Source of the DNA: Metarhizium brunneum | Taxonomy: Eukaryota; Ascomycota; Sordariomycetes; Hypocreales; Clavicipitaceae | Length of the DNA stretch: 64,000 nucleotides | Direction of reading: 5' to 3' | NCBI RefSeq assembly: GCF_013426205.1 | Contig: NC_089427.1 | Location: forward strand, 310,001 to 374,000 | In this document: positions 11,645 to 22,925 of the stretch, piece after piece | Position numbering within the stretch: position 1 is the first letter of the stretch | Layout: each line of letters starts with the position of its first letter | Program-made: the position numbers and the translations under genes | The notes under the pieces: generated by a model | What the model saw: only the letters and a program-made list of their open reading frames with translations | What the model was told of the DNA's origin: nothing | The model's database searches: none

Positions 11645-14245
11645 TCACATGAGCCCCTGCAAGAAGCGCCGCGAAATGTCCAGCCCGTCGCCGCCGACGA
11701 GGTCCGCATCCAGCGCATTGTAGAGCCCCGAGTCAAAGTCGTCCGGGAACTGGCTCCCCTGGCCCAGGGTGTCAAATAGATTCAAAATATCGTTATTCAG
11801 CTCCGTCATGTCGGGAATGTCGGCGCCCAGACCGGGATGTGTCAGGGCGCCCGGGCCCGTTTGCCGGCCGTTTGCCGGCCAGACCTGGTCGTCGTCGGCG
11901 CGGCTGACGGACGGCCGGCCGCGCACAATATACGACGACATGGACGAGGCGTCGCTCCCCAGGGTCCCCGCGGCCGAGGGGCTGTGCATGCGGTCGCCGC
12001 CGGCGCCGGCGTCGCAGTCCTGCAGGCCCAGGCTCTTGAGGCGCGGCAGCAGGCCCCGGATGCTCTTCCACAGGCGGCGGCTGGCGATGCTGTGGCGGCT
12101 GAAGCCCCTCACGAGGCCGATGGCGTCGATGAAGCTCTGCGCGCAGCCGGCGGCGAAGACGTTGGGCGCGTGGCAGATGGCCAGGGAGATGACGGCAAAG
12201 GCGCCGAGCAGGAAGTAGTTGAAGGCGTTTTGCTGGCGCGAGTAGATGTCGGACGTGGCGTTGAGGTGCACCAGCACCTGGACCGTGTCCTGGGCCAGGT
12301 CGACGGCCACCTTGGCCCGCGCGAGGTCGGCCTTGATGGTGGCCGCGCTCAGCAGGTGGTGCTGGTAGATGGAGATGCGGGTGAGGTTGCCGCGGAGGTA
12401 GAGGAAGGCGCGCAGCCGGTGCAGCACCCGCGGCTGCGAGCGCGTCGAGTAGAAGGCCCGCGGGTGACGCATCTGGAGATGGGGGGGGATCGACTCGAGC
12501 CACGTCTGCGTGCTGGCGTCGAGCGCGTTGGCCACGTCGGCCGGGATCGACTGGCACGCCGAGCCGAACGGCGGGATCGCGTCCCACAGCTTGGAGCACA
12601 GCCGGGCGTAGCCCACCATGCATTTGAGGTATGACGAGTCGATGTCCTGGAGAGGTGGTCCCGGTTAGTATTCAGGGTTGTGTTAGGGTTAGGGTTACTG
12701 GGTGAGGGGCCGAGATACGGACCGGCTCGAGAAGCGCTGGGTCAATGTCCCTGTCCGTCAGGGAAAACGAGAGGCTCGTGCCGAAACTCCACCGCCGGTC
12801 GAGGACGTAGCAGCACCAAAAGACTCTCAGGGCGGCGTGCCGCGACTGCGGATCGGTAAAGTTGTCGTAGAGACTCCTCCGCCGGTGCAGCCCCATCTCG
12901 AGCGCCTCGCGGGCCGCGATGCCGATTGTCCTCCAGGCCAGCAGCTCGTCGTCGCAGTGGAAGTAGTAAATGCTCTGCGGGCGACGGTCAGTCCAGCTGC
13001 CGCTGCGTCTTGTCAAGTTTAAAAAAAAAGGAAAAAAAAAAAGAGCGCGCGAGCTACGTACCAGCATCATCAAGAGCTGGATGCCCTTGAGCTCCACCTC
13101 GGTCCTGGATATGCGCGCCGTCACGGCCACGACCGACTCGGCAATGGCGGCGCAGAGGTCGTTTTTGCCGTGCGCCTCGATGGCGATGCCCGTGGCCACG
13201 GCGAGCTTGGCCAGCCGCACGTCGGTCCAGGTCAAGGGCGGCTCGTGGACGTCGACCCTGGGCGCCTCGTCCAGCAGCGAGGGGTGGCGGATGACGCGCA
13301 GGATCTGCTCCGAGCGCGCCGCCAGCTCGAGGATGTTGATGAAGGGGTACACGGATTCCACCTCCTCCTCGAAGACGGCCAGCAGCCTCGCCATCTCCTC
13401 GGGGGAGCACTCGGCCCAGAACTCGACGTCGGTGGCCTCGGCCTGCTCGGGCTCGGCCGGGGACGGCGCGCCGCTGGGCGACGGCGACGGCGAGGCCGGT
13501 ATGCCCATGCGCGTGAGCGACCGCTCGGCAATCACCAGGCCGTACGACGGCCGCGTCGGCCCTACGAACTGCGGGTGCTTGGGCACGTTGTCCTTGGACG
13601 TGTTGGACGGGGAGCGCGCCGCCACCACGTCGAAGTGACCGGCCATGGTGGTGCGCGCCCCGGGCGACTGGTGCTTGAGCTCGTCTACGGTCCTGGAGAG
13701 ATCCGTCACCTGTTGCCGCAGCTTGGCCAGCTCATCCCCCAGCGCCTGCATCTGGTGGTTGCTATGTCGCCGGGCGTCGGTCAGCATGCTCAGAGTCCGT
13801 GACGTGACATGATATGGGACGGGGGATCGCGTCCACCCACCTCTCCTCCTTCTTCTTGCTGCTCTGCGGCGTGACGGCGGCAAATACGCAGTGTACGCCG
13901 CCGGCGATGCATCGCTCACAGCTGGAGCCGTTGACGGGGATGCACTTGAGCTTCTTCTTCTTGCACTCGTTGCTTCAAACATGGTCCTCATCATCAGTGT
14001 CAACTGGTCTCTTGCCCGCGAGGGACGGCGGCCGCCCTGGCCAGGGTGTCTGGCAGGCACACCCGTCTACGCAAGAGGTCAAACGGTCAAACGTACCATG
14101 CCACCGACGTGTACTTGCCTCGCTTCGGCTTGGGAGCGGCGTCTGACGACAGACTGGGCGGCACAGGTCGCTTCGGGGGCTCCACGTCGGCCGTCTGGTT
14201 GCTCACGGGCGACGAGTTGTCTTCCATATCGACGGGCGGTGTCAT
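11645..14245 (-). CDS. Zn2Cys6 fungal transcription factor
   Basis: DNA-binding regulator of 744 residues. Minus-strand exons are 14245-14097, 13972-13841, 13761-13062, 12974-12723 and 12646-11645. The binuclear cluster is intact but split by intron 1: C50-x2-C53-x6-C60-x7-C68-x2-C71-x6-C78 (ACNECKKKKLKC ... CERCIAGGVHC). It is followed by a basic SSKKKEER segment and a coiled coil (about residues 96-120) for dimerisation. The middle homology domain (about 210-460) has the usual HRRRSLYD and FWCCYVLDRRWSFGTSLSFSL signature. The start at 14245 was chosen as the first ATG in a fitting context; MED six codons on is an alternative. Intron 3 contains two A-runs, and intron 4 contains about 2.5 TTAGGG units. 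It is divergent from the CYP504 gene, so it is the obvious candidate local regulator. Confidence 0.92.
12683..12697. repeat. interstitial telomere-type repeat (TTAGGG)2.5
   Basis: TTAGGGTTAGGGTTA inside intron 4 (12647-12722) of the Zn2Cys6 gene, directly visible on the plus strand. The splice sites flank it and are unaffected. Confidence 0.9.
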
Positions 14246-14932
14246 TTCCGGAACGCTCTTCGGCTGCGTGGTGGCATTTCCGAGTGGGAAAAAAGCAAAG
14301 ATGACCACGGCTTGCAAACCAATCTTCAGTGAATGGGTGGGACGAGGAAGTTATGCAACGCGTCTCCGCGCCTCGCCGGAACCGGTTCCGGATTTCCGGC
14401 CATGGCGTTTTCGCCGGCCAACGCACCCAACAATCCATCCTCTTGGCCACGGCGGGAGCGGGGCAGGAGGGTCACGTTTGTTTGACTCGCGTTTTGAATC
14501 CTGGAGAAGACGAGCTGAGCGACGCTCTGCAGCGCATTGTTGCTCGTCTAGCGCCCTACGTTCTCGACTTGACTTGCTGGTGCTCCCCGTCGGCGGTCAA
14601 GCGGCACGAGACCAGCCAGGCCGACCCGTATTGTGCGGAATCTACGCCTCCAGATCGTCGTCGACTCGTCGGACAGGCTCCCCGTGTCCCGATGCCCAGG
14701 CGGGCGGCGGCGGTTCTGGAACCGACAGGAACCGCGGCGTCCCCTCGCTGTGCCTCTGCATTATAATAAGTGACACGTCCTGAGTCCTGGCCAGGGCTCC
14801 TCTCACACGGGCCCAGATCGACGTATTGAGTGTAGCAGTCTGCCGTGATCAACCTCGACGCAGCGCAGCCGCCAAGAAGCAACAGCGTCCCCTGCGTCCC
14901 CCATCTGAAACCACCACACACACACAGTCGCG
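14246..14932. promoter_or_regulatory. divergent promoter region, Zn2Cys6 regulator / CYP504
   Basis: About 0.7 kb GC-rich spacer between two divergent start codons. ORFs on both strands here are shadows with no family resemblance. It probably carries both promoters. Confidence 0.4.
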
Positions 14933-15317
14933 ATGCTGTCCGTCGTCGGGCTGCTCTCCTTGATCAGAGAGCAGGAGCGGCGGTTTACCCTAGAGACGCT
15001 CGCCGTCACCTGCATCCTCGCGCCGCTCGTCTACATTCTCGTCAACGAGGTGATTCGCTACCATGCGCGCATAGGAGGCATGAAGGGGCCCAAGGGCCTG
15101 CCCGTGATTGGCAACCTCTGGGACATTCGCGTGAATGCGGCGGAAAAGTACCGCGAATGGGCTCGCAAGTTTGGCGATGTCTACCAGATCCAGCTGGGCA
15201 ACATACCCGTCGTCGTGGTGAACTCGGCGGCGGCGGGGAGGTCTATTTTCGGCCAAAATGCGCAGGCCATGAGCTCGCGGCCTGAATTCTACACGTTTCA
15301 CAAGGTTGGTTCAATGT

Positions 15318-15355
<38 letters not shown>

Positions 15356-16726
15356 TTATTATCATCATTATTACTATTTTTTCCCACAACCCTCCCTCCT
15401 GCCGCTTGCTCACAAACATGACAGGTCCTCTCCGACACGGCGGGCACCACCATCGGCACGTCGCCATACAGCGACTCGTTGAAGCGGCGGCGCAAAGGTG
15501 CCGCGTCGGCGCTCAACAAGCCCTCGATCCAGATGTACATCTCGCACCTGGACATTGAGTCGCGCGACTTTGTCCGCGAGCTGTACGAGTACGGCGAGGC
15601 GGGCAAGACGCCGACGGACCCGATGCCCATGATCCAGCGGCTGTCGCTCTCGCTCGCGCTGACGCTCAACTGGGGCGTGCGGCTCAAGAGCCAAAAGGAC
15701 AACCTGTTTGACGAGATCACGCACGTCGAGGAGGAGATTAGCCGGTTCCGGTCGACGACGGGCAACCTGCAGGACTTCATCCCGCTGCTGCGGCTCAACC
15801 CCATCAACATGCACTCGACCAAGGCCAAGGAGATGCGCAGCCGGCGCGACGTGTACCTGACCAACCTCAACGACGGGCTCGACGAGCGCATCGCCAACGG
15901 CACCTACAAGCCGTGCATCCAGGCCAACGTCATCCTGGACGAGGACGCCAAGCTCAACAAGGAGGAGCTCACGTCCATCAGCCTGACCATGCTGTCGGGC
16001 GGCCTGGACACGGTCACGACCCAGGTGGCCTGGTTCGTGGCCTTTTTGTCGCAGAACCAGGAGATCCAGGACCGGGCCGTGGCCGAGATTCGCAAGTTTT
16101 ACGACGAGCAGACGCCCATGTGCGACGAAAACGACGACCAGCGGTGCGCCTACGTCGTCGCCCTGGTCAAGGAGTCGCTGCGGTACTTTACGGTGCTGCG
16201 CCTGGCGCTGCCGCGCGCGTCGACGAGGGACGTTTTGTACGGAGGATGCACCATCCCCAAGGGGTCGATTGTGTTTCTCAACGCGTGGGCCTGCAACATG
16301 GGTAAGTAGAATTTGATACCAACCTTGAACCTCTCTCTCATCACCAGACTGCCTGCTCACTCCCTCGCCCCCCCTGCAGACAACAAGGTCTGGCACGACC
16401 CCGACGTGTTCCGCCCCGAGCGGTGGTTCGAGCAGCCCGACGCGCCGCTCTTCACGTACGGCGTCGGCTACCGCATGTGCGCCGGGTCCCTGCTGGCCAA
16501 CCGCGAGCTGTACCTCGTCTACATGCGGCTGCTCAACAGCTTCCGCATCGAGAAGCACGACACGGTCGACTGCCACCCCGTCACGGGCAACTCTGACCCG
16601 ACGAGCCTGGTGGCCCTGCCGCACCGCTACCGCGCCCGCTTCGTGCCTCGCCACCCGGCCGCCCTGCGCAAGGCCATGGACGAGACGAGGGCCATGGGCG
16701 GCATGGACGAACTGGTTTCAGCCTGA
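14933..16726 (+). CDS. phacA: cytochrome P450 CYP504, phenylacetate 2-hydroxylase
   Basis: Microsomal monooxygenase expected to convert phenylacetate to 2-hydroxyphenylacetate, the first step towards homogentisate. Exons 14933-15304, 15425-16301 and 16380-16726 give 531 residues. An N-terminal hydrophobic anchor covers about residues 24-38, then GPKGLPVIGNLWDIRVNA, a CYP504 hallmark. The I-helix is SGGLDTVTT (G316-T320), the ExxR helix follows in KESLRYF, and the haem loop FTYGVGYRMCAG has ligand C450. The strong CYP504A-like sequence throughout makes the substrate call better than usual for a P450. Intron 1 contains a T-run of about 33 bases. It is divergent from the Zn2Cys6 gene and followed by an MFS transporter. 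The second enzyme (CYP504B type) and homogentisate dioxygenase are not in the window. Confidence 0.88.
15321..15354. repeat. poly(T) tract in CYP504 intron 1
   Basis: About 33 consecutive T residues between the donor at 15305 and the acceptor at 15424, lengthening an intron that would otherwise be about 85 bp. It is likely to be length-variable. Confidence 0.85.
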
Positions 16727-17572
16727 GGGGGCCAAGTGCCGCGTGAACATTTGAAACTGCCGTCTTTTACGGAACATGGAACCCGCGAACCGTTCCATGC
16801 TAGGTACACTGTATGTAGTCAAGTCTTGTGTGAATAAATAATGCACCGGCGCTTTTGCGACTGTAAAACAAGCTTAATTTGATCGACTGCTCGGCGCATT
16901 ACCTGTGAATCCAGTGCATGATTTCTTTCTAATCCCATGTTTCGGCGTCGTGCGGCGAATCCGGTGCGTTGGTGCCGGCACTTGCGCTGGCCTCAGTCTT
17001 GTCCGCACGGCATCAAACATTGAACCCGCCTCTCTCCACCCCCGACATCGAACCCCAAACTTGGGCCGGTCTCGACAGGACTCGGGTGACAAGGTTTACC
17101 CCAGATGGCCAGGCGCTGCAAAGGCGTAAAGTGCCGTCTGGTCGGAACTGGCTGGCATTACCGTGACTCCAGCGTAAGGTCGGGCACCTCCAATGGCAGT
17201 GTTTTGGTCTCGGTCCAATAATCTCCACGATGAGAAAGGGCGCAATCTCGATTGATACCGTATCCCCAATCTACGGTGGACCCTGCGGCCTGGAGTAATC
17301 CATTGATACCGTAACCCATTCCTATCCTGTAACATTGAACGCAAAGGTCCTGACTCCTCCAGTCTTGTCGGAGCCGATGGTCACTGTGGAGCAGAAGTCG
17401 AGCAACTAGATAACAAACCCTCGTCCGGGCGGAAAACCCAAAAAAACACGTCGTCTTTGAATTTCACATCCCTAGTATGTATACCTGCGACGAAAAGAAA
17501 CATCCGCCCCGGTATTCTGACGCCAACCTCTCTAGATAGCAGCTTGAGGTCTACTGGATAGCCCTCGCAAGC
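16727..17572. other. intergenic region
   Basis: No gene seen between the CYP504 and MFS genes. Two AACATTGAA motifs lie at 17016-17024 and 17331-17339, and direct TGATACCGTA words occur around 17250-17320. Confidence 0.5.
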
Positions 17573-19487
17573 ATGGAGCACCGCACCGACGAAACCGACG
17601 TGCCGGGCACCGTATCTCTGGAAGATTGTAACGGCCCCCCTTCAAGCAAACATCTCGTACCCCCTACACAGACGCAGGCTAACGTGCTTTTCAAAAAAAA
17701 AAGTAAACAATGTCTCGGACAAGGTCGTCCTGCACCCGGTGCCGACGACGGACCCCAACGACCCGCTCAACTGGTCCTCTCTCCGAAAGACGGTCAACTA
17801 CGGGCTGGTCCAGATCTACGTCCTGTTCACCTTTGTCCAGCTCGACATTGGCTTCACCGCGTGGAACCAGTACCAGGAGGAGCTGGGCCTGAGCGTCGGC
17901 ACGCTCAACGGCGCCACGGCCCTCAACTACGCCGGCCTCGCCGTCGGCAGCTTCATCTTTATCCCGCTCATGCATAAGTACGGCCGGCGCCCGCTGTATA
18001 TTGTCAGCACGATGCTGCAGCTCGCGTCGTGCGTGTGGTTTGCCCGCGCAAATACACAGGCGGACATGTGGCTGGCCAACCTGGTCTCGGGACTTGGCGG
18101 CGCCGTCTGCGAGACCGTGGTGCAGGTCACCATCTGCGACATCTTCTTCATCCACCAGCACGCCGTTATGAATGCTGTGTATTTGCTGTTTACCAGCGTG
18201 GGCGCCTTTCTCGGCCCCGTCGCGGCAGGGTACATCGTGGACAGCCAGGGGTGGCGGTGGATGTGGTGGTGGTGCGTCATCTTCTTCGGCGTCAACCTCT
18301 TGCTTGTGGTGTTCTTCTTCGAGGAGTCCAAGTACGTCGGCGCCATTCAGGGGCAGCCCGTGGCGGACACGGCGTCTATACAGGACGCGGTCAAGACGGA
18401 CATGGACAGCCGGCACGTCGAGGAGAAGGCGTACAAGTCTGATTTCCGCATCAGCGAGGACGACGTCCAGCGGACCGAGTCCCGGAGCTACATTGACGGC
18501 GGTATCCCGATGAAGTCGTACCGCGAGCGCATGAGGCTGGTGACGCGCACTGACGAGTCGATCCTCCGGCACATGCACGAGCCGTTTCCTGTCCTGTTTA
18601 CCTTTCCGGCGGTGGCGTTTACGGCCATTACGTACGGCAGCATGCTGGCCGTGTTTGCCATTCTGGTGTCGGTGCAGGCCATCTACCTCTTTAGCCCGCC
18701 GTACAACTTCTCGGCCGCCGGGGTCGGGCTCATGAACATCGCCCCGTTTGTGGGCACGATCCCCGGCGTCTTCATCGGCGGCACCCTCAACGACAAGTCG
18801 ATTCTTTGGCTCTCAAGGAGGAACGGCGGCGTGTACGAGCCGGAGATGAGGCTCTGGCTGGCCCTGCCCTGCGCGATTGCCGGGCCGGCCGGCGTTCTCT
18901 TGCTGGGCGTGGGATTGGCAAATGTAGGCTGAGTGCTCTTTGCTTCGTGGGCATCTTTATTACTACGACTATAACCAGTCCATGCTAATCAACTGCTTCG
19001 CCAGGGCGTCGCGTGGCCGCTGCTCGCGGTTGGGTTTGGTCTTTTTGGCTTCACCCTGACTGTTGCTGGCAGTATTGCCTTGTCCTACGCCATGGACTGC
19101 TATCACGACGTAAGTAACTTGGCATGCCTGCACCCGGGTGATGGGAACCGGGTGTTATTTGTATTTTATTTTATTTTTCCTTTACACTCCCGCCCTGCCG
19201 TCGGATGACTGACTAACTGACTGACTTTTGCCTCGCAGATTGTCGGCAGCTCCATGATAGGCATCATATTCACCCGAAACGTGCTGTCTGTCGTGGTCCT
19301 GTTCGCGCTCACCCCCTGGATTGAAAGCATGGGCCTGCAAAACGTTCACATCTTGGTCGCCGGCATCTTGGGTCTGATTCTCCTTATACCGGTGCTTCTT
19401 CTGAAATGGGGCAAGAAGGCGAGAGCGCGGTCTGCCAAAGCTTATCGAGCCATGGCAGCACGTCAGTCAACGAGCAGGGAGCTGTAA
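17573..19487 (+). CDS. major facilitator superfamily transporter (fungal DHA/HOL1-like)
   Basis: Twelve-helix plasma-membrane transporter of 542 residues from exons 17573-17627, 17704-18923, 19005-19109 and 19239-19487. Exon 1 is only 55 bp; its intron has a GCTAAC branch point and an AAAAG acceptor, and the splice gives VSLEDLNNVSDKVVL, normal for the cytoplasmic N-tail. Then follow DPNDPLNWSSLRK, typical of this fungal MFS group, the loop 2-3 signature LMHKYGRRPLYI, and a central cytoplasmic loop (about residues 225-290). It lies 0.85 kb downstream of CYP504 on the same strand, so it may move a substrate or product of that pathway. The family also includes polyamine, cation and drug carriers, and sequence alone does not decide between them. 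Confidence 0.87.
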
Positions 19488-20219
19488 CCGGTTTCAGCCC
19501 CAGGAATCAATGGATAAATGGCACTCGCCCTAGACGCGCTGGGCGTCGACCTGGGGGGCAGCTTTACTAGACACGAGTCATTGTTCATTTCAATGTTGTG
19601 ACAGAGTACGGCTAGTCGAAATAGAAACGCGCAGAGTGTGGTGTCAATCCGAAAAGCCTGAGCGCCCGACGTGACTATGTTGGTAGACCGGCATGTGTAT
19701 GCATGCGATGTCGTGATGTGGTGTCCTTTGGTCACAGACTCACAACAGACAAGGCACTTGACGACGCATTTCCCGTCTCGATTCGTACACTCGTCTTGAC
19801 CAAACACCGGCCCAATGAAGTCTGCGCATTATCCCCACGTAATCGTTTGCATTGAGCCCGAAAACGGGGGCAGGGTTGCGATAGCGCCCGTCAACGGCCA
19901 AGTCCTTCGGAACCGCCAATTCCGCACATCTTGGCTCTCAATGCCAGCACATGGCATTATTCAGCGGCGGTACACATGTCCCCATTCTGCGTGCGACTCT
20001 CCCCGGTGGCGCAGACGCTTACCCCCTCAATTGCTTATTTGCTCCCGGTCGTTCTTAACGGGGCCCTCCGTCTTCATCTCGCTCTCGGGGCTCAACGTCA
20101 GCGATGCATTAATGTGGCAGAGATAAACCCCAGGCACACCAACATCACCGGCCAATCAATACCCAGCTCATCCTGCTCCGGGCTGATTTTCCAGTGCGGC
20201 GTACGTACTCGACCTCGCC
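19488..20219. other. intergenic region
   Basis: No gene seen. One TTCAATGTT motif (19589-19597) lies in the probable 3' UTR of the transporter gene. Confidence 0.45.
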
Positions 20220-21380
20220 ATGGCTGGCACAGACAAGCGCGGGCGCGACAGGATTCGCAACATCCTCCCAGACATCTACCTGGGACGATGGCCGACCGGA
20301 CGCCTCAACTCCATCACCGACGTCCCCGGCGTCCTGGTGCATACGCAGTCGATTGAGCCGGATGACCATGTTCACACGGGCGTCACCACCATATTGCCGC
20401 GGCCGGACTGGCACGAGTACTCGAGCTTCGCCGGCGTCTTCCGCTTCAACGGCTGCGGCGAGATGACGGGCTCGCACTGGCTCAACGAGACCGGCCTGCT
20501 CTGCTCCCCCATCATCATCACGGCCACGTCCTCTGTCGGCGAGGGCTACCGCGGCGTCACCGAGTATGTCTACCGCCACCACCGCCGAGAGGGCGGCGAG
20601 GTAGACCTCTTTTTGCTGCCCGTAATTGCCGAGACGTACGACGGCTTCCTGAGCGACCCGGCGCGGTTCGCCGTGACGCCCGAGCACGTCATGCAGGGGA
20701 TCCAGAGCGCCACCGCCGACGCCGTGCCCGAGGGCAACACCGGCGGCGGCACGGGCATGATATGCCACCGCTTCAAGGGCGGCACGGGGTCCAGCAGCCG
20801 CGTCGTCAAGGGCTACAGCGCCGACGGCAACGGGGTCGACTACACGGTCGGCGTCCTCGTCCAGGCCAACTACGGCCTCGCCGAGACGCTTTGCATCGGC
20901 GGCGTGCCCGTCGGCCGCATCCTCCAGAGAGAGGGCAAGCTGGCTAAGCCGGCCGACGCGCCGGAGCCACGCAAGGACGGCAGCATCATTATTATCGTGT
21001 CTACGGACGCGCCTCTCATCCCTATCCAGCTGCAGAGGCTTGCTCGACGTGCCACTGTTGGTCTGGGCAAGGTCGGCGGCTATGGAAACAACAATTCGGG
21101 AGACATCTTTCTTGCCTTTTCGACGGCGAACAAGGTCCCCGTTGGCGATGTGTCCATGCAGTCCAAGCCTGGGTTTAACGACTTCACGCCGGCGGAGCGC
21201 GTGGTAAGCATGTCGGATAATGACACCATGAACGGGCTGTTTGAGGCGGCTGCCGATGCGGCCGAGGAGGCTATTTACAATGCCATGTTCATGGCGGAGT
21301 CGATGACGGGGTACAAGGGCAGACATGTACCGGCTTTGGATCTGGGTGATGTAAGGAGAATTGTAGAGAAGAGGCTGTGA
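20220..21380 (+). CDS. S58 family (DmpA/BapA-type) aminopeptidase
   Basis: Single-exon gene for a 386-residue Ntn-like hydrolase of the DmpA family (L-aminopeptidase/D-amidase-esterase or beta-peptidyl aminopeptidase). The autoprocessing site is in KGGTGSSSR: cleavage before S191 would yield an alpha chain of 190 residues and a beta chain of 196 with S191 as N-terminal nucleophile. Other conserved segments are ITDVPGVLVH at the N-terminus, GNTGGGTGM before the site, and the VLVQANYG strand after it. There is no signal peptide, so it is probably cytosolic. It releases N-terminal residues from small peptides, amides or beta-peptides; actual substrates differ widely in the family. It lies beyond the MFS gene on the same strand, and a functional link to the amine block is only positional. 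Confidence 0.9.
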   Translation: MAGTDKRGRDRIRNILPDIYLGRWPTGRLNSITDVPGVLVHTQSIEPDDHVHTGVTTILPRPDWHEYSSFAGVFRFNGCGEMTGSHWLNETGLLCSPIIITATSSVGEGYRGVTEYVYRHHRREGGEVDLFLLPVIAETYDGFLSDPARFAVTPEHVMQGIQSATADAVPEGNTGGGTGMICHRFKGGTGSSSRVVKGYSADGNGVDYTVGVLVQANYGLAETLCIGGVPVGRILQREGKLAKPADAPEPRKDGSIIIIVSTDAPLIPIQLQRLARRATVGLGKVGGYGNNNSGDIFLAFSTANKVPVGDVSMQSKPGFNDFTPAERVVSMSDNDTMNGLFEAAADAAEEAIYNAMFMAESMTGYKGRHVPALDLGDVRRIVEKRL

Positions 21381-22925
21381 GTCATGGAGGGGAAACGGGT
21401 TTTCCCCAGGCTTAAAGGCACTGTTAGAGTGATGGAGAAAAAAAAGTTCCTCGTACCAATTGCGTGAAATGGTTGCAGTTGCACTGTGACAGTGAGGGTA
21501 GATTGAAGCAACTCTTTCTGGTAAAGGAGGTCTAATTACACCAAAAAATACCTTGCGATGGACACTCGACTTTAACAGTACAAGCAGCGGGGGTCATCGT
21601 TGCGATATATGCGGTTCCTTGGTGTACTCGTCTTTATCACAGTGGTAAGCAAGTAGTATTTGATCAGACCAAAGCACTGAGCTATTGCGCACTAGACCAT
21701 GATGAACGACAGTGAATGCGAGTTTTTGGCGGCTCATCGAATGAAATTGAGGTGTAAAAATATGCTATAACATACTATCAGTTTATACTTGCTGATGAGC
21801 AAACACGTTTCGGGATAAGCCTTGGGCTATATTTTGCAGCCTCCCGAAAGCAGGAATACAGATACTACCTGCTCAGTTCATGAGTCATCTGTACTCTCTT
21901 GGAAACTTGCATCTTTCAATGTTACACGGATGTCACGTTGCCATAAGCCACGGGCCGTACCTTGAACATGACGATAGTTACACAAGGGCTTGAGACCTAA
22001 CAGAGGCCTTAGGCATCTAGGACAGCCCTTTGACCGCCTCTTGATATAAATAAGGGTCACCCGCCCCTTGAGGCCTTGAGGAAAACCAAGGACCTTTGAT
22101 ATCAAAGCGAATTATTAGCTGAATATCGAACATTGTTCCAAGCCCTATAAATATAGCCCTTGTCACATTCAACGTCCGTAATCAGGTGGGAATTAACGGT
22201 AGCTTTGAGACTCAAAACTCGGTAGATAGAACTTGATTTTTGTATTTAATCACAACGCTATACAGGAACGCACCCATTTATACGCTCCACCCCTAAATGA
22301 ATAGTTTATCCTTTAGCTAGAGACTAGCCGTGCGTTAAACCACGACGATATGATGGGTCAAGGAGGGCCTGTCGACATGTTGATCGCCATTGATCTCATG
22401 ACACCATGCTAAAGGGCGAGTAAGCTAAGGGAAAGGAGCGCCGAGTACTAGTGGCCGATATGCATGGCTTCGGCGCTGGGCTTGGTATTTCGTAATACAA
22501 GAGGCGACACCGACCATGGAGAGCCCCATCAATGGAGACTACGACATGATACAAAATCGGTTGCTATCTCGTGTGCTAACAAGCTAGGCTATGTGATATC
22601 CTTCCCTTTACTAAACTCGTGCAAATGCGAATACAAGTCACGCCAGCACGGTCTTGGGCTACAACATGAATGTGCTGATAAGTGACATGTCTGGACCAGA
22701 GTGCATGTACATTTGTGCCATGACGCACTACATAGGCAGACCAGCTTGACAGGAAGGATGGTTGTGACTAGAAGATCCCGGCAGACTCTGAATCGCTCCG
22801 CAGCTTCAACGAGCGCAGCAGGCCAACATTGAACGAAAGACGACGGCTTGATCGCAACTTGTTTCCACGCCTAGATTGTGAGCTCGCCCGCAACCCCTTC
22901 ACCACACGGCGCCGTGCACCGTCCA
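21381..22925. other. intergenic region containing repeat copy A
   Basis: Moderately AT-rich, with no gene seen. It contains one dispersed-repeat copy (21978-22167) and TTCAATGTT motifs at 21915-21923 and 22825-22833. Confidence 0.5.
21978..22167 (-). repeat. dispersed MITE-like repeat, copy A
   Basis: About 190 bp. The left end reads TTACACAAGGGCT and the right end AGCCCTTGTCACA. The conserved core at 22071-22107 contains AGGCCTTGAGGAAAACC followed by AAGGACCTTTGATATCAAAG. A TATAAATA-like box and a GGGTCACCC palindrome precede the core. I call the strand minus so that TGTGACAAGGGCT is the 5' end. Confidence 0.75.

Noticed and set aside
11793..12634. Long ORFs in other frames over the Zn2Cys6 gene (Arg/Pro/Gly-rich)
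   Set aside because: They are low-complexity frame shadows; only the frame continuous with the zinc cluster and middle homology domain is supported.
15410..16654. 414-codon minus-strand ORF opposite CYP504
   Set aside because: A GC-bias shadow of the P450; it has no recognisable domain and runs through the P450 exon/intron borders.
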